Shown: positions 44,496 to 55,269 of the stretch, piece after piece
How the letters are laid out: every line of letters begins with the position of its first letter
Position numbering within the stretch: position 1 is the first letter of the stretch
Assembly: GCF_000276665.1 (NCBI RefSeq)
Contig: NW_004955404.1
Span: 36,312,431-36,376,430 of the forward strand
Direction of reading: 5' to 3'
DNA from: Chinchilla lanigera
Lineage: Eukaryota; Chordata; Mammalia; Rodentia; Chinchillidae
DNA: 64,000 nucleotides
Translations under genes and position numbers: made by a program
Notes under the pieces: generated by a model
What the model was told of the DNA's origin: nothing
Seen by the model: the letters and a program-made list of their open reading frames with translations, nothing else
Database searches by the model: none

Positions 44496-47400
44496 ATTTT
44501 TAAAAGGTAAATCTCTCAATATCAGATGGCTTAGAGTGAGGAAATTAGTAATTTTATCCAAACTTAATATGCTTCTATAAAACATCTTTCAATTTTCTAC
44601 CACCTCTTGAGAACTCAAAGCATGAGTGTAAATTCACAGTGCAGACAGTAAAAAGCACAGCTGGTAAACCACAGGGTAAATTTGCAGACCCTTATGCTGC
44701 TTGATTTAGTTCAGTTAATTACTGTTTATTCTGAATAATTATGCTATAGTCTGTAGTTTAAAAAACATTTTTGTCTGAACAAATTGATAGAAATATTTAT
44801 CAATGTCTCAAGTTAATGCTTTGATTTCCCCTAGATAATCACTGTAGAATGCAAAATTTACCTCACTAGTTTCCATGATAGAAGCTGATATACGCTTAGC
44901 CTTCTCTTTTAAGTATTTTTTGCTTTATCTTGATTTTGATGAAACAACGAATGTTAGTGGTAAACCTGGGAATTCTGACTACCATCTGCTAATCCACCTG
45001 CTAAGTACTTACGTCAACCAAGATTGAGGTATCACTGAACAAAGACGCTGTTTCTGGCATTGCAGGAAATGTGTAAACGGTCCCATTTTATGAGGTTCTC
45101 ATTCATCCTTTCTACATTTTTTTCTGCAATCCACATACAGGGATGTGAACAAAACATTTGAAGGGTAATTATCTTTTGCCCTATATTTTTTCACTGTCCT
45201 TAATACTGTATTTCAAACTGCACTTCCTGCTACAAGGTTTATCTGTTTCCTGGTATTAAGGGAGGAAAATTAAGTAAAGGAATTACTGCTCTATTGTCAC
45301 TGATAATGGTAAGAATAAAAAACAGATTAGCATTCAACAGTCTTCGCTTAATGAACTGTTTCTCATTTCTTTCTATTCTTTTGTTCTCTTCCTAACATGG
45401 CTCAAGCTGCAGAGTGAATTGGCTCTCATGCCATAGTGTAGTGAGATTTAATTAAGAAACCCAAGCTGTCAATATTGCTGTGGTTGCCTCCTATAAGCAA
45501 GGTGCTTCACCTCAATCAGTCAAGGATATGAAATCCTGCATATATTGTTTTGAAATTGCAGTAAATTAGATGATATTCAATGTGACTTTTCTCAATACAT
45601 GAATCATAGTCAAAATATTTTTTCCATAAACATAAATCAGTCACTGAAGGAAGAACTGTTGGTGGGCTAGTGTTCCTGGTGGCTCTGGTCTTGGAATTAA
45701 TAAGCAGGGTTGGAGAATCCAGGAAGTGTGATTTGCCACGACACAGGTAATTATCCAGATCATCCTCCCCATCTTTTAAAGCTCGGTTCAGTCTTCAAAA
45801 TGAACTCATCACAACTGTAATTAAATAGTAACTATATTTTAGTTATTGAGAAATATCTGCCTTTATATAACCTGCTATCATGTAAATTCTTCAAAGGCGA
45901 GAAACATGTAGTGCTATCTTGGCCATTGAAATTATGGTCTAGCACAGTAAGCTTTTGAAACTATTAGCTAAGTTGACAAAACATTGAAGAAATGTCAGAA
46001 ATTTAAAAATACAACAAAAATCCAATGTTTATGTCCCCCTTGTTTTCTCAAATTTCCACCATCATTCTCTCTATATATATATATCTATATATTTAGTTAA
46101 ATTATAATTCAGTCTGATTTAGGAACTACTGAGATTGTTTCGGTTGTTATATTACTTAAAGATGGAGCAAGTGAATAGATGGAAAATTAGTTTTGAGAAC
46201 ACAAGAGGGATCATGGTCAATGACTTTGCTTTGTTCAGGACTACCTTTGGGAATGACAATTTAAAAACTCTTTACCCTTTCCCTTATGAATATGAAAACT
46301 TTAAAAATATTTCAAAGCCAGAGGCCACTTCTTATACTAATGATTTACAGACTTGATAATGTTGTGGTTAGAAGTCTAGCAGCTGTAGGTAAAAAGCAGG
46401 AAATCTGAAGCTATATAAAAAATTTAAAAAATGTAGAAAGAATTGAAATAGGAATACCTAGTTTGAAAAGAAAAAAGACTGATACATTTATACCATGGAA
46501 TTTTGACCCAGCAGTAAAAAATAATTTTGAAAATATTCCGAGCAAAATAGTTTGAACAAAAAGGAGTACATCTCATAAAATCCTATTCATATAAAATATT
46601 ATAACAGCCAAAAGTAATCTCTGGTGATGGAAATAAGTTCAAAGTTCTCTCAATATACTGGTTTGTGTGTGGGAGATAGCAGAATGAGGCTTGATTGGAA
46701 AGGGGTACAAGAAAATTTTCTTGAACAGTTGAAATACAATGTAAGATGTGGTACTGATTTCATACATGTATGCATTAGTCAAACATTTTCAACTTGTAGA
46801 TTTAGTTCAGTTCTCAGTAACAATACCACAAAGATATTATTTAGGAGTAATTTTTTCTCTGCATACTTAATTCTTTTCAATTTTTTACTTTAAAGAGAAT
46901 AAAAAATAACAACATAGTCAAAAACAAAACAAAGCAAAAATAATATAGGTTTTTCAAAATAAAATGATAGGAATTAACAGTGGTTGCTATGTTATACATT
47001 GTTAATCTTCAACAAATTTGCTCAAATTACCATGCTTTAGACCCATGACAAGCATGGGCAGTCAAACAATACAGTAGCTTGGCAGGAGGCTAATTTTTTT
47101 TCAGTTTTTTATTTATACATTACATTTTTATCCTACTGGACTCTCTTAGGCAGTGCCAGTACAATGGTATGCAATGACCATTCACCTTGTGAAGCTACAG
47201 TTAGGCGAATATTAGTCACACTGCTGAAAATATGAAGAGTTCCGATCATGACAAAGACTATAAAAATTATCAAAGTAAGTGAGTGAAGGCTAAGGTTAAG
47301 GGTCTGAATGACAAGTTATAAAACTGTGTAGAATGTAATATAAAATGCATTATGAAATTTGTATCTATGTAATACTCGCTCTAAAGACAATCTCACATGA

Positions 47401-47990
47401 TCCTCAGCTTACCACAGGAATGGTACACAAGTATTTTTGAAGCAGGAAAATGAAGGGCATTTTCAAAAGTCAGACAGGACTGACAGCACACAGAGTACAG
47501 GAGCAAAGAGCTACCTTATCTATTGGCGTCTCCACAGGGGGCTCCTGTTCTCCTGAGAGCCCTGAGCAAGGCTTTGTTTTTACTTTTATTCTGTTTCTAC
47601 AAGAAAATTTCTCACTGCTGGGCAATGCAAGCAAAATGATTACAGAAGTAGAAGCAGAACAGAGGTCAGGGAGGGTGAACAACTCACATAGGACTTTTCA
47701 GGTCCATTCCGCTCCACTGATATGACATCACAGCTGTACCTGTACAAACTGTGGTCATAGCCACCAACTTTCTCAGGGAGCTTATCGGTACAATTAACCC
47801 ACACTTACCCAGTTTTACCTTGGGAAGTGTTTTCGTCTCTCACCTTTATTTCCATTTTCTCATTCATATTCTTGAAATTGAATATATTTTAAAAATTTGT
47901 ATGGTCCAAAATATATTGCACCACTTGAGGGAAATTGTTGACGTACCCATCTTTTCATCCAAGAATTCTAGTAAATTTCAATTAATTAAA
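44496..47990. other. Unique sequence without recognised repeats
   Basis: About 3.5 kb with no SINE or LTR found. A short (AT)n tract lies at 46068-46090. Small frames (73-91 codons) at 46135-46356, 46624-46893 and 47450-47725 have no family resemblance or splice context that I can support. Confidence 0.4.
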
Positions 47991-48001
47991 ATTAATTGAA
48001 A

Positions 48002-48088
48002 GAGCTGGATATTTAGCTCAGTGGCCCAGCACCTGTCTGGCAAGTGCAAGGTCGTGAGTTCAATTCCCAGTACTGGAAAAAACAAAAT
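48002..48088 (+). mobile_element. ID-type SINE, older subfamily
   Basis: GAGCTGGATATTTAGCTCAG, ACCTGTCTGGCAAGTGCAAG, GTCGTGAGTTCAATTCCC, AGTACTGG, A-rich tail. Duplications AATTGAAA at 47994-48001 and 48089-48096. Confidence 0.92.
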
Positions 48089-48096
48089 AATTGAAA

Positions 48097-48738
48097 TAAA
48101 AACGTGTTGCTTTATTTATTGTTTTCCTGCTAGTGTTTTAGTCCACATAAGCTGTCATTGCCTTGTTCAGTCTGGATTCAGACCCACTGATCAGGTTTCT
48201 ATGGCATGATAATCAATTCTTGAAATGACTATTAGTTTATAGTCTATAATCAACAGATCAATACTACAGGGGATGTTCTCCTGAGGAAAACAATATTTCA
48301 AGGTTTCAGTGTTTGGGATTATCTTGAATGAACCTGATGTGTTTAAGAATGACTCAGACTTTAGGAAGAAAAAAAATACCATACAGTTATAAAAGCACAC
48401 CCATAAATACAATCTAAAAGGAAACTTGATATTTTCAGTCTATTCTCCAAGGCACCCAAAATTAAAGGTAATGAACTCAGTATGAAGTAGCTTGCAAGAA
48501 CGTCTTGCAGTAGAATACTAAACATTTTCATATGCCTTATTCAAAATTAGAATGCATTGAATACTATGCTGGTAATGTTCTTTATCTTTTCATGCAATAT
48601 TTGAAGTTAAATGGTCAGGTGATATTTTGTAAGATCATGAAATTTACAAATCCCAAGGTCTATTTTAGTTATATTTAAGTTTCCACCATCAGGTGCTGTT
48701 AAGTGGAGGTGGAATTTGAGAGTTATCATTAGATTTGT
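48097..48738. other. Unassigned sequence
   Basis: No gene or repeat recognised. Confidence 0.4.
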
Positions 48739-48753
48739 TAGAATGTGATTTTA

Positions 48754-48853
48754 TTTATTTGTCTGTTTTTGTTTTTCATCCAGTACCAGGAATCAAACTC
48801 ATGACCATGTGCTTGCCAGGCAGGTGCTCTGACACTGAGCTAAATCCCCTCCC
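48754..48853 (-). mobile_element. ID-type SINE, minus orientation
   Basis: T-rich reversed tail, TCATCCAGTACCAGGAATC, TGACCATGTGCTTGCCAGG, GACACTGAGCTAAATCCCC. Perfect 15-bp duplications TAGAATGTGATTTTA at 48739-48753 and 48854-48868. Confidence 0.96.
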
Positions 48854-48868
48854 TAGAATGTGATTTTA

Positions 48869-49515
48869 AATGATCGCATGTCATGACAAAGGAGAATATG
48901 AATACAAGCAGCAATGAAAATATTATATAACATCTCTTTTGTTACACTAATCAAATTAGAACTTGATTGATGATGTCAGTCAAGTTTTAGCAAGTGTTGA
49001 TATTTGTAAAAGTTGTGATTGTAGTTTTTATAAATATCATAAGACTATCCTTCATACAAGCAAAAATTCTGCATTTGGTATAAGGGAAATCTGTGGAGTA
49101 ACTGCCTAGAATAAAATCACTCTTAAAAAAGATAACATTGGAACAAGGAAATATTTGTATCTCCTAAGGAATTCATGCATCCAACATATAGTCTTCTTAA
49201 AGAAAAGCATGGATGAATCTTAATGCTTAGATTTTTATGTGAAAGTGTGGAATCGTTTAAAGCTGAGTTGCATTCATTCATTCAACTATTTGCAAATTGT
49301 GAAAGGTAGGAATACATTTTTAAGTTTGATGGTTCCAAATACCTCAACAAAACAACTCTAATGAGATTGAGAAAACTAAAATGAAAAAGAAACAAAAAAG
49401 TTAACTCTGATAATGTGGGTAGAATATATTTCTGTTATACAACTCTAGAGTGAGATGAAATTCTTGAAACTGGTAAGAATAGTATCATTGTGCCCAGAGC
49501 CAAGTACAAAATATT
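48869..49515. other. Unassigned sequence
   Basis: No gene or repeat recognised. Confidence 0.4.
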
Positions 49516-49529
49516 AAAAGACTATGTTG

Positions 49530-49621
49530 GGCTGGGGATTTAGCTCAGCGGCAAAGCACCTGCCTGGCAAGCGCAAGGTCGTGAGTTCGGTTCCCAGTAC
49601 CGGAGAAAAACCAAAAAAAAA
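49530..49621 (+). mobile_element. ID-type SINE, young subfamily
   Basis: GGCTGGGGATTTAGCTCAGC, GCACCTGCCTGGCAAGCGC, GAGTTCGGTTCCCAGTACC, GGAGAAAAACC, poly-A. Perfect 14-bp duplications AAAAGACTATGTTG at 49516-49529 and 49622-49635. Confidence 0.97.
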
Positions 49622-49896
49622 AAAAGACTATGTTGATAAACTATGTAAAGGAAAGTACTGGTAGGGCACATGTGCCACATTTTCTCACTCATCAATTTAT
49701 TTATAAACAATTTATTGTATCCTACTCTGATTAAAAATTACATATGGTTTTATTAAAATAATAATGAAAAAATGAGTACATTTAGTATATAAAGTAAAGT
49801 TTATCTGGATTTATAATTCAGTATTTTCATGTGTCAAACAGGTTGCATGTAACAGGAATATTTTATTTCTACTGATCAGTTGATTGATTGGTGGAT

Positions 49897-50072
49897 TGTA
49901 GGAGGAAGTGAACCCAGCAGTGCTCTAGCACTGTGTCACCTGTCCACTCATTTTATTTTTCATTTTGGAACAGAGTATTGCTAAGGTGTCCAGGCTGGCC
50001 TTGAATGAACAGTGCTCTTACTTCAGACTCCCAAGTACCAGCAATGACAGACCTGTACCACCACACCCCGAA
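49897..50072 (-). mobile_element. B4-like SINE, minus orientation, degraded
   Basis: ID-like part reversed (GAAGTGAACCCAGCAGTGC, CACTGTGTCACC) followed by B1-like part reversed (GTGTCCAGGCTGGCCTTGAA, ACTTCAGACTCCCAAGTACC, CTGTACCACCACACCCC). Confidence 0.7.
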
Positions 50073-51389
50073 GGGTAACAGTGTAACAGAGAACTATTAC
50101 TTAACTTTTATATCCAAATCACTCCAATAGTTCATAGAGCTAAAATTGTTTAGTCAATCTCAAATTTTTCATGTTTGTACTTATCACAAAATTTCTCACT
50201 AAGTTCAAGATAGATCATTATGAACTCTCTGTTGCCATTTAAATTATGTCTAGAACAGGAATTATACTTTTGACTGTGCATAATACTTGGAATCACATTA
50301 CTTAGCTAAGAATAGAAAGGAAAAAAGTGTATGAATGAACAAGCACATAAACTATAGTGGAAAGCAAGGCAGTAAGGATTTGAGAGTGCAAGACTTTGGA
50401 GTGGAGAGAAAGGAAATGATATGTGCCCTGAAATTTGCAGCATGCAACAGTGAGGAGTGGACGCAAAACCAAAAGGCACAAGTTGGAGGCTGTAATAACC
50501 TCATTGTGAAGAGAACTGAGAGGGCTGCTGGCCCCACCAAGACTTGAGGATCCAAGTCTCTGGATCAAAGAGAAACAAACAATCTGAGTTTCTGTACAGA
50601 ATTTTTCCATGAAAGAATTGCTGAGTAATACACAGCTATTAGAAATAGAAATCTTATAAATCTAACAATGGCAACTGGCCAAAAGTAACCTGATCGCCAG
50701 GGAGGAACGAGTAGGGAACCACTCCCACGTTTTACCTGTGATGCGCAAGGTGTACGTATTCTATGAGGAAGTGCGTGCTGCAATTTGAATTTCCTCTTTA
50801 TGGAAAGATGATCTGCTCTCATTTAATCGTCCCACTAAAAGAATGTTAAAGCATTATAGGAGAAACATAATATGCAGAATGAGCTCTACAAATTTTAGTG
50901 TGCATTATTTGGTCTTTAATAAAAGTGCTATGAGTATGAAGATGTAGTCAAGTGGCCAAGAAATAAAATGAAACCAAAGCCAGAACCACAATCAAAACAA
51001 AAGAAACCACTATCCTTGCAGGCAAAAAGTAATTTGCTCTGTATGACAGTAAATCATGAAAAAATACACTCACCAAAAGACACTTTTAAGGGAAACTTAA
51101 AATGAATTAAATAATCAATAATCAATGTAAAATGTGCAAAAATTTTACACTGAAGATTGTGATAATCACTATTAGCAAATCTGGTGAAAGACTGAATAGA
51201 GGATATAATGTATTCAAGGATATAAGAATTAATGTAGTAAAAATATCAGTTCTTTAAATCACATCTTTTGGTGACAATAGTTGTTAAGTGACTGTAATTT
51301 TAAGGGGTTGTTAGGGATCAAAACTGTTCAAACAGTCTTAAAAATTCACTCTTCAAATTATTAAAAATATTAAAAAGCTAAAGAAATTA
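50073..51389. other. Unassigned sequence, with a CpG-containing island near 50690-50790
   Basis: Minus-strand frames (102 codons at 50302-50610 and 85 codons at 50565-50822) overlap here. No family resemblance. 50690-50790 holds CpGs (GATCGCC, ACGAG, CCACGTT, GATGCGCAAG, GTACGTATT, GTGCGTG) and may be an old unrecognised insertion or conserved element. Confidence 0.35.
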
Positions 51390-51399
51390 AAGGAACATC

Positions 51400-51489
51400 T
51401 TAGAGAGGGATATAGCTCAGTGGCATAAGCACCTGCCTGGCAAGTGCAATGTCTTGAGTTCGATTCCTGATACAAAAAAAAATTAAATT
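51400..51489 (+). mobile_element. ID-type SINE, older subfamily
   Basis: AGAGGGATATAGCTCAGTGG, GCACCTGCCTGGCAAGTGC, TTGAGTTCGATTCCTGATAC, poly-A. Duplications AAGGAACAT at 51390-51398 and 51491-51499. Confidence 0.93.
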
Positions 51490-51499
51490 GAAGGAACAT

Positions 51500-53274
51500 G
51501 TTATTAATGTTGTTTAAGTGAATGACTAAATAAAAACAGACATGTATGTATACTGTTATTTGACATGAAAAAATCGCCACTGGAATGAAGTGGAGAAAGG
51601 TAACAGAAAATTGTTAGGAGAACGGTTTTGTGTATGAAAATATTTATACAGTTTGACCCTTATTTTACACTACCTTCAGAATCATTCATCTGCCTATTGT
51701 AGCAATAAATGTAAAGGATAATAAAATAAAGCATCTAAGATAACAAAATGAAATATCTTTATAGTTTAGTGCTGGCAAAGATTTCTTATATAATATTTAC
51801 AGAAAATATAGATTGGCAAACTGGACCTTATCAAAAGATAAAACTTTGTTCATCAGAGCATACCATTAGAGTTGTACAGTAAAATTTGCATAAATAGATA
51901 TATTTAGAAAATACAATTTTATAGGCTAGAAGGATACAAAAGCAATTATTTAAAAAATAGCAAAATATTTGAACAGACAGTATTCTGAAAACAGTCATCA
52001 AAATTCTCTCATTAAATGCAAATAAATACAATGAAATACAGAAAAATACATATTAAAATACTTGAAGTTCTTTGAAAGAATAGACTATTCAATATTTACT
52101 ATTTTCAAAGTTAAAGCACAGCTACTGTTAGGAGAGCAAATTTGTATATCTAAACTGTAAAAATATGAGAGTATATATTAAATGTGATTATGCACACATT
52201 TTGTGAACCAACAGTTCTACTCCTAAATATGCCCATATTAGAAATGATTCTATAAATGAATCAAAACTAATAATAATCAGATATTCTTCAATAGCAGGAT
52301 TTATATAATTAAATGTAGCATAGTCATCCATTTGACTACTTTATTAAACACTAAAACATGAAAATGAACTACTCTTACCTGCAGAAAGGATTAATCTCAG
52401 AGACAACTATGAGAAAAACCCAGACACAAAATAATACACTCTTTTTAACCTCAAATTAATGTTCACAGCACACATAGGTTTAATTCATAAATGTTCTATT
52501 TTTGTTGGTTAAAAATAATATGTTAAGTAAATTACTTTTTTTTGGAAGTATCTTTCTTCTGTAAGTGCTGAGATTATAATGTGTATGTCACTCCTCTTTC
52601 ATACTAGATGATGTGCAGATAATAGCATAGTTAGTGATACCCAGTATGTATCCATGGAAATTCTTTCCTCTTTTACCTGAATCTATTCAGAACCTGTTTG
52701 TTTCCTCGAGTGTTCTGTGTTTGAGAATAGAAAGCTATATTTTACATGAGTCACAATTTACAAGAGAGATTGAATGAGGTAATAGAGAAGCTAATGCTAT
52801 CCTTAGGTTTTACAACTTACCTGCAGTTCTACTTCAGCATAACACACCACCCAAAAGCAGATAGGCAGGATCAGAAGGCAGGGAAACAAAGGAAATCTGA
52901 CTGTGCTTTTATGACCGTGGAGGTGGGAAGTAACTAGCTGGAAGAGTTTTCCCTTGGATTCTAAGAGGAAACAGGACGGGCACAGTGAGTTGGTGAGGAA
53001 AGTGTGACACAACTTTCTTATACCTACAAGAGCTGGCCTGTAGCAACATGTAAACATCAGAAGGCATTACTCTGTCCTGTGGCTCAGAAGTCTCATGGAG
53101 AGGTTGCCATGTATTGTATGTCAAGTAGCCAAGACAAATTGTAAAATCATGGTAAATGCAAAACCTTAGAGGATTCTTTATTGAGTTTCTTTGTTTTACT
53201 TCCAAACTAAATTAATCTTCAATTCCTTTTATCTTGGAAATGTTTCTCCACTCTTTTCAATTCTTTTTCCATCC
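51500..53274. other. Unassigned sequence
   Basis: AT-rich to 52.5 kb. A short B1-like scrap may lie at 52533-52600 (GTAAGTGCTGAGATTATAATG). No gene. Confidence 0.35.
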
Positions 53275-53279
53275 ACTGT

Positions 53280-53393
53280 TGTCTTAGTTACACCAGGGCG
53301 GGTGTAGCTCTCACACCCATAATCAATGAAACTGAAAGCCTGCCCCATGACCGCATGAGGCTTTGGGGGGACACACAGACATAAACAGTAACA
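53280..53393 (-). repeat. MaLR copy 3, 3' LTR remnant
   Basis: 114 bp: an outer 12-base end fused to the inner about 100 bases of a normally about 350-bp LTR. Confidence 0.85.
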
Positions 53394-54313
53394 TTCCACC
53401 TCTGCCCCCCCAAAGACTCATGCCCATCCCTTTATACAAACAACTTTTAGTCCATTTGCAAGTGTTGCCAAAGTCCTACCAGTTTCAGCACTGCTAAAGA
53501 ATCCAAGTTCCAAGTCTCCTCTGAAATGTAAGGCAAACTCTTAGCTGTGAGCCTCTGTACAAATGAAAAGGTAAACACTTCCAACATTCAATGGCACAAA
53601 ATAAGCAGTACCATTCCAAAAGGTACAAACAGGGGGACACAGAGCATTGGGACCAAAGCAAGTCCAAAATCCAGCAGGGCTAACATTATGTCCTGGGGTT
53701 CCATGATTGGCATCTGAAGAAATCTATGGGAAATTTTGAACTCCAAAGGGCTTGTATGAGTCCATCCCTATGGCACTTCTGGTGGTTACAGCTTCCATGG
53801 CTTCTCTCTTAGGCCTGCTTTGCTCCCTCCCTTTCAGCTTTCCTTAGATGATCCACGGTCCTGGTTTTTCTAAACTTCTGAGGTCTCTAGTGCATCTTTT
53901 GCTTCACACTCACAGCCTCACACACTGCCCTCTCAGGGGCACACTGCCTGGCCCCCCAGGCCTTCTGAAATCTGGGTGGAAGCCTCTTAAACCTCGGAAC
54001 TCATGCATTCTCCATGCACCTATAGCCAGGGACACGTGGATGATTCCAAGGTCTGCTGCAACCTGGAGCAGTAGCCAAGTTTTCCTCTCTCTTGGCCACA
54101 AGGGTCGAGTGTATGAATTGCTGGGCTCTCTGAATCCAACTCTGAGGAATAAATCCTCTATGCTGCCACCATTCTGGAACACAGCGCTCAGCTGTGGCCA
54201 GTGCCGCCATTCTGGAACACAGAGCTCAGCAGCTTTCTTCTCAAAGTAAGGTCTTTCACTTTTGCAGTTTTGAGGTTGCAGAGGGTGGAGACTTGCTGCT
54301 TCTTGTGATGCCC

Positions 54314-54646
54314 TCAGGCCATCTTTTTATTTTCTTGTTCCTTCACAGCAAGGAAGATCTCCTCAGCTCCACCTTTGCAGTCTATAGCTTTACTGGAGCT
54401 TCCTTTCTGGCCAAACTCACATTTTAAATCATACTGCTGGGCTCTTTGTTCTTGATTCTCCATATAAATCTGGCTAAAAGCCCCCCAACAATAGCCATCC
54501 CACTTCCCCAACTTTTGACTGCCTTGAAATTTCTTTTGCCAGATAAATCGCTCCACTTCAGCTGCCCTTAATCTCAGTCTTAGGCAAAGTCTCTGGACAC
54601 AAGTAAAATGCAGACAAACTCGCTGCCAAGCCATAACACACATCAT
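54314..54646 (-). pseudogene. MaLR copy 3 internal reading-frame remnant (downstream part)
   Basis: 110 open codons on the minus strand. The central part (W-D-G-Y-C-W-G-A-F-S-Q-I-Y...) aligns by eye with copies 1 and 2. It overlaps the upstream frame in a different phase, so the ancestral frame has shifted. No catalytic motif. Function unknown. Confidence 0.55.
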
Positions 54647-54866
54647 CTGGAGTCCAACAACGAATGCAGTCTTTCTTCCCAGCAGAAACTTTCCAAACCT
54701 GGTCTTTACCAGCAGGATTTCTATTAGCTTTCTGGTTTTCCGAGCTCTGACCAGAATCTCCCAGACAGAGCAGCTGAAGGTGTTCTAGTGATTCTCTTTC
54801 AGTTGACATCTCCAAACCTTTCCAAACTCTCCCCACAAGCCATTTCCAAAGGTTCTTGAGCCACAT
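54558..54866 (-). pseudogene. MaLR copy 3 internal reading-frame remnant (upstream part)
   Basis: 102 open codons on the minus strand starting about 47 bp inside the 5' LTR. Residues with G-D-S-G-Q-S-S-E-N and V-S-A-G-K-K-D patterns match copy 2. It is the longest intact piece of the shared frame in the window. No known domain recognised. Confidence 0.55.
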
Positions 54867-54912
54867 GATCAGATATAGTCACAGCGATGACCCCACTCTT
54901 GGTGGCAAAGTC

Positions 54913-55264
54913 TGTCTTAGTTACTTTTTCTCTCATTGCTGGGACAAAATACTTGATGCCCAAAATTAAGGAAAGAAAGGTTTATTTTGCTTACAGTTTG
55001 TGGAGGTTTCAGTTCACACTTGGCATGTTACAAGACAGAATGGCCCATGGCAGAGGGCTACAGCTCATGGGGGCAGAACACAGCAAAAGCAACAAGCACA
55101 AAAAGGGAGGAATGGCAGCAAGCCACCTCTTCCTCTCCTTTACATAAGCAAACTATCCACCCCAGGGAGGGTGTAGCTCTCACACCCATAATCAGTCAGA
55201 CTCTAAAAGCCTGCCCTATGAACACACGAGGCTTCAGGGGGACACACAGAAACAAACCATAACA
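54913..55264 (-). repeat. MaLR copy 3, 5' LTR
   Basis: A 352-bp LTR. Landmarks: TGTCTTAGTTACTTTTTCTC, GGAAAGAAAGGTTTATTTTG, GGAGGTTTCAGTTCACACTT, CACACGAGGCTTCAGGGGG. Confidence 0.9.
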
Positions 55265-55269
55265 ACTGT

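Larger units (their letters stand above)
53280..55264 (-). mobile_element. MaLR (ERVL-type) element copy 3, with internally deleted 3' LTR
   Basis: A 1985-bp element with perfect target duplications ACTGT (53275-53279, 55265-55269). The 5' LTR (54913-55264) is complete, but the 3' LTR (53280-53393) keeps only its two ends. After the terminal TGTCTTAGTTAC it jumps directly to the 'CAGGGCGGGTGTAGCTC' block, losing about 240 bp. The internal 1.52 kb is the best preserved of the three copies, with a 102-codon minus-strand frame. A small local duplication of 'GCCATTCTGGAACACAG..GCTCAG' is seen around 54165-54235. No pol-like motif is visible. Confidence 0.9.

Noticed and set aside
47450..47725. 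91-codon plus-strand frame in unique, slightly GC-richer DNA
   Set aside because: No domain, Kozak context or splice signals could be supported. Kept only as unassigned sequence.
53848..54249. 133-codon plus-strand frame
   Set aside because: It is antisense to the MaLR internal region, and the strand with cross-copy frame similarity is the minus strand.
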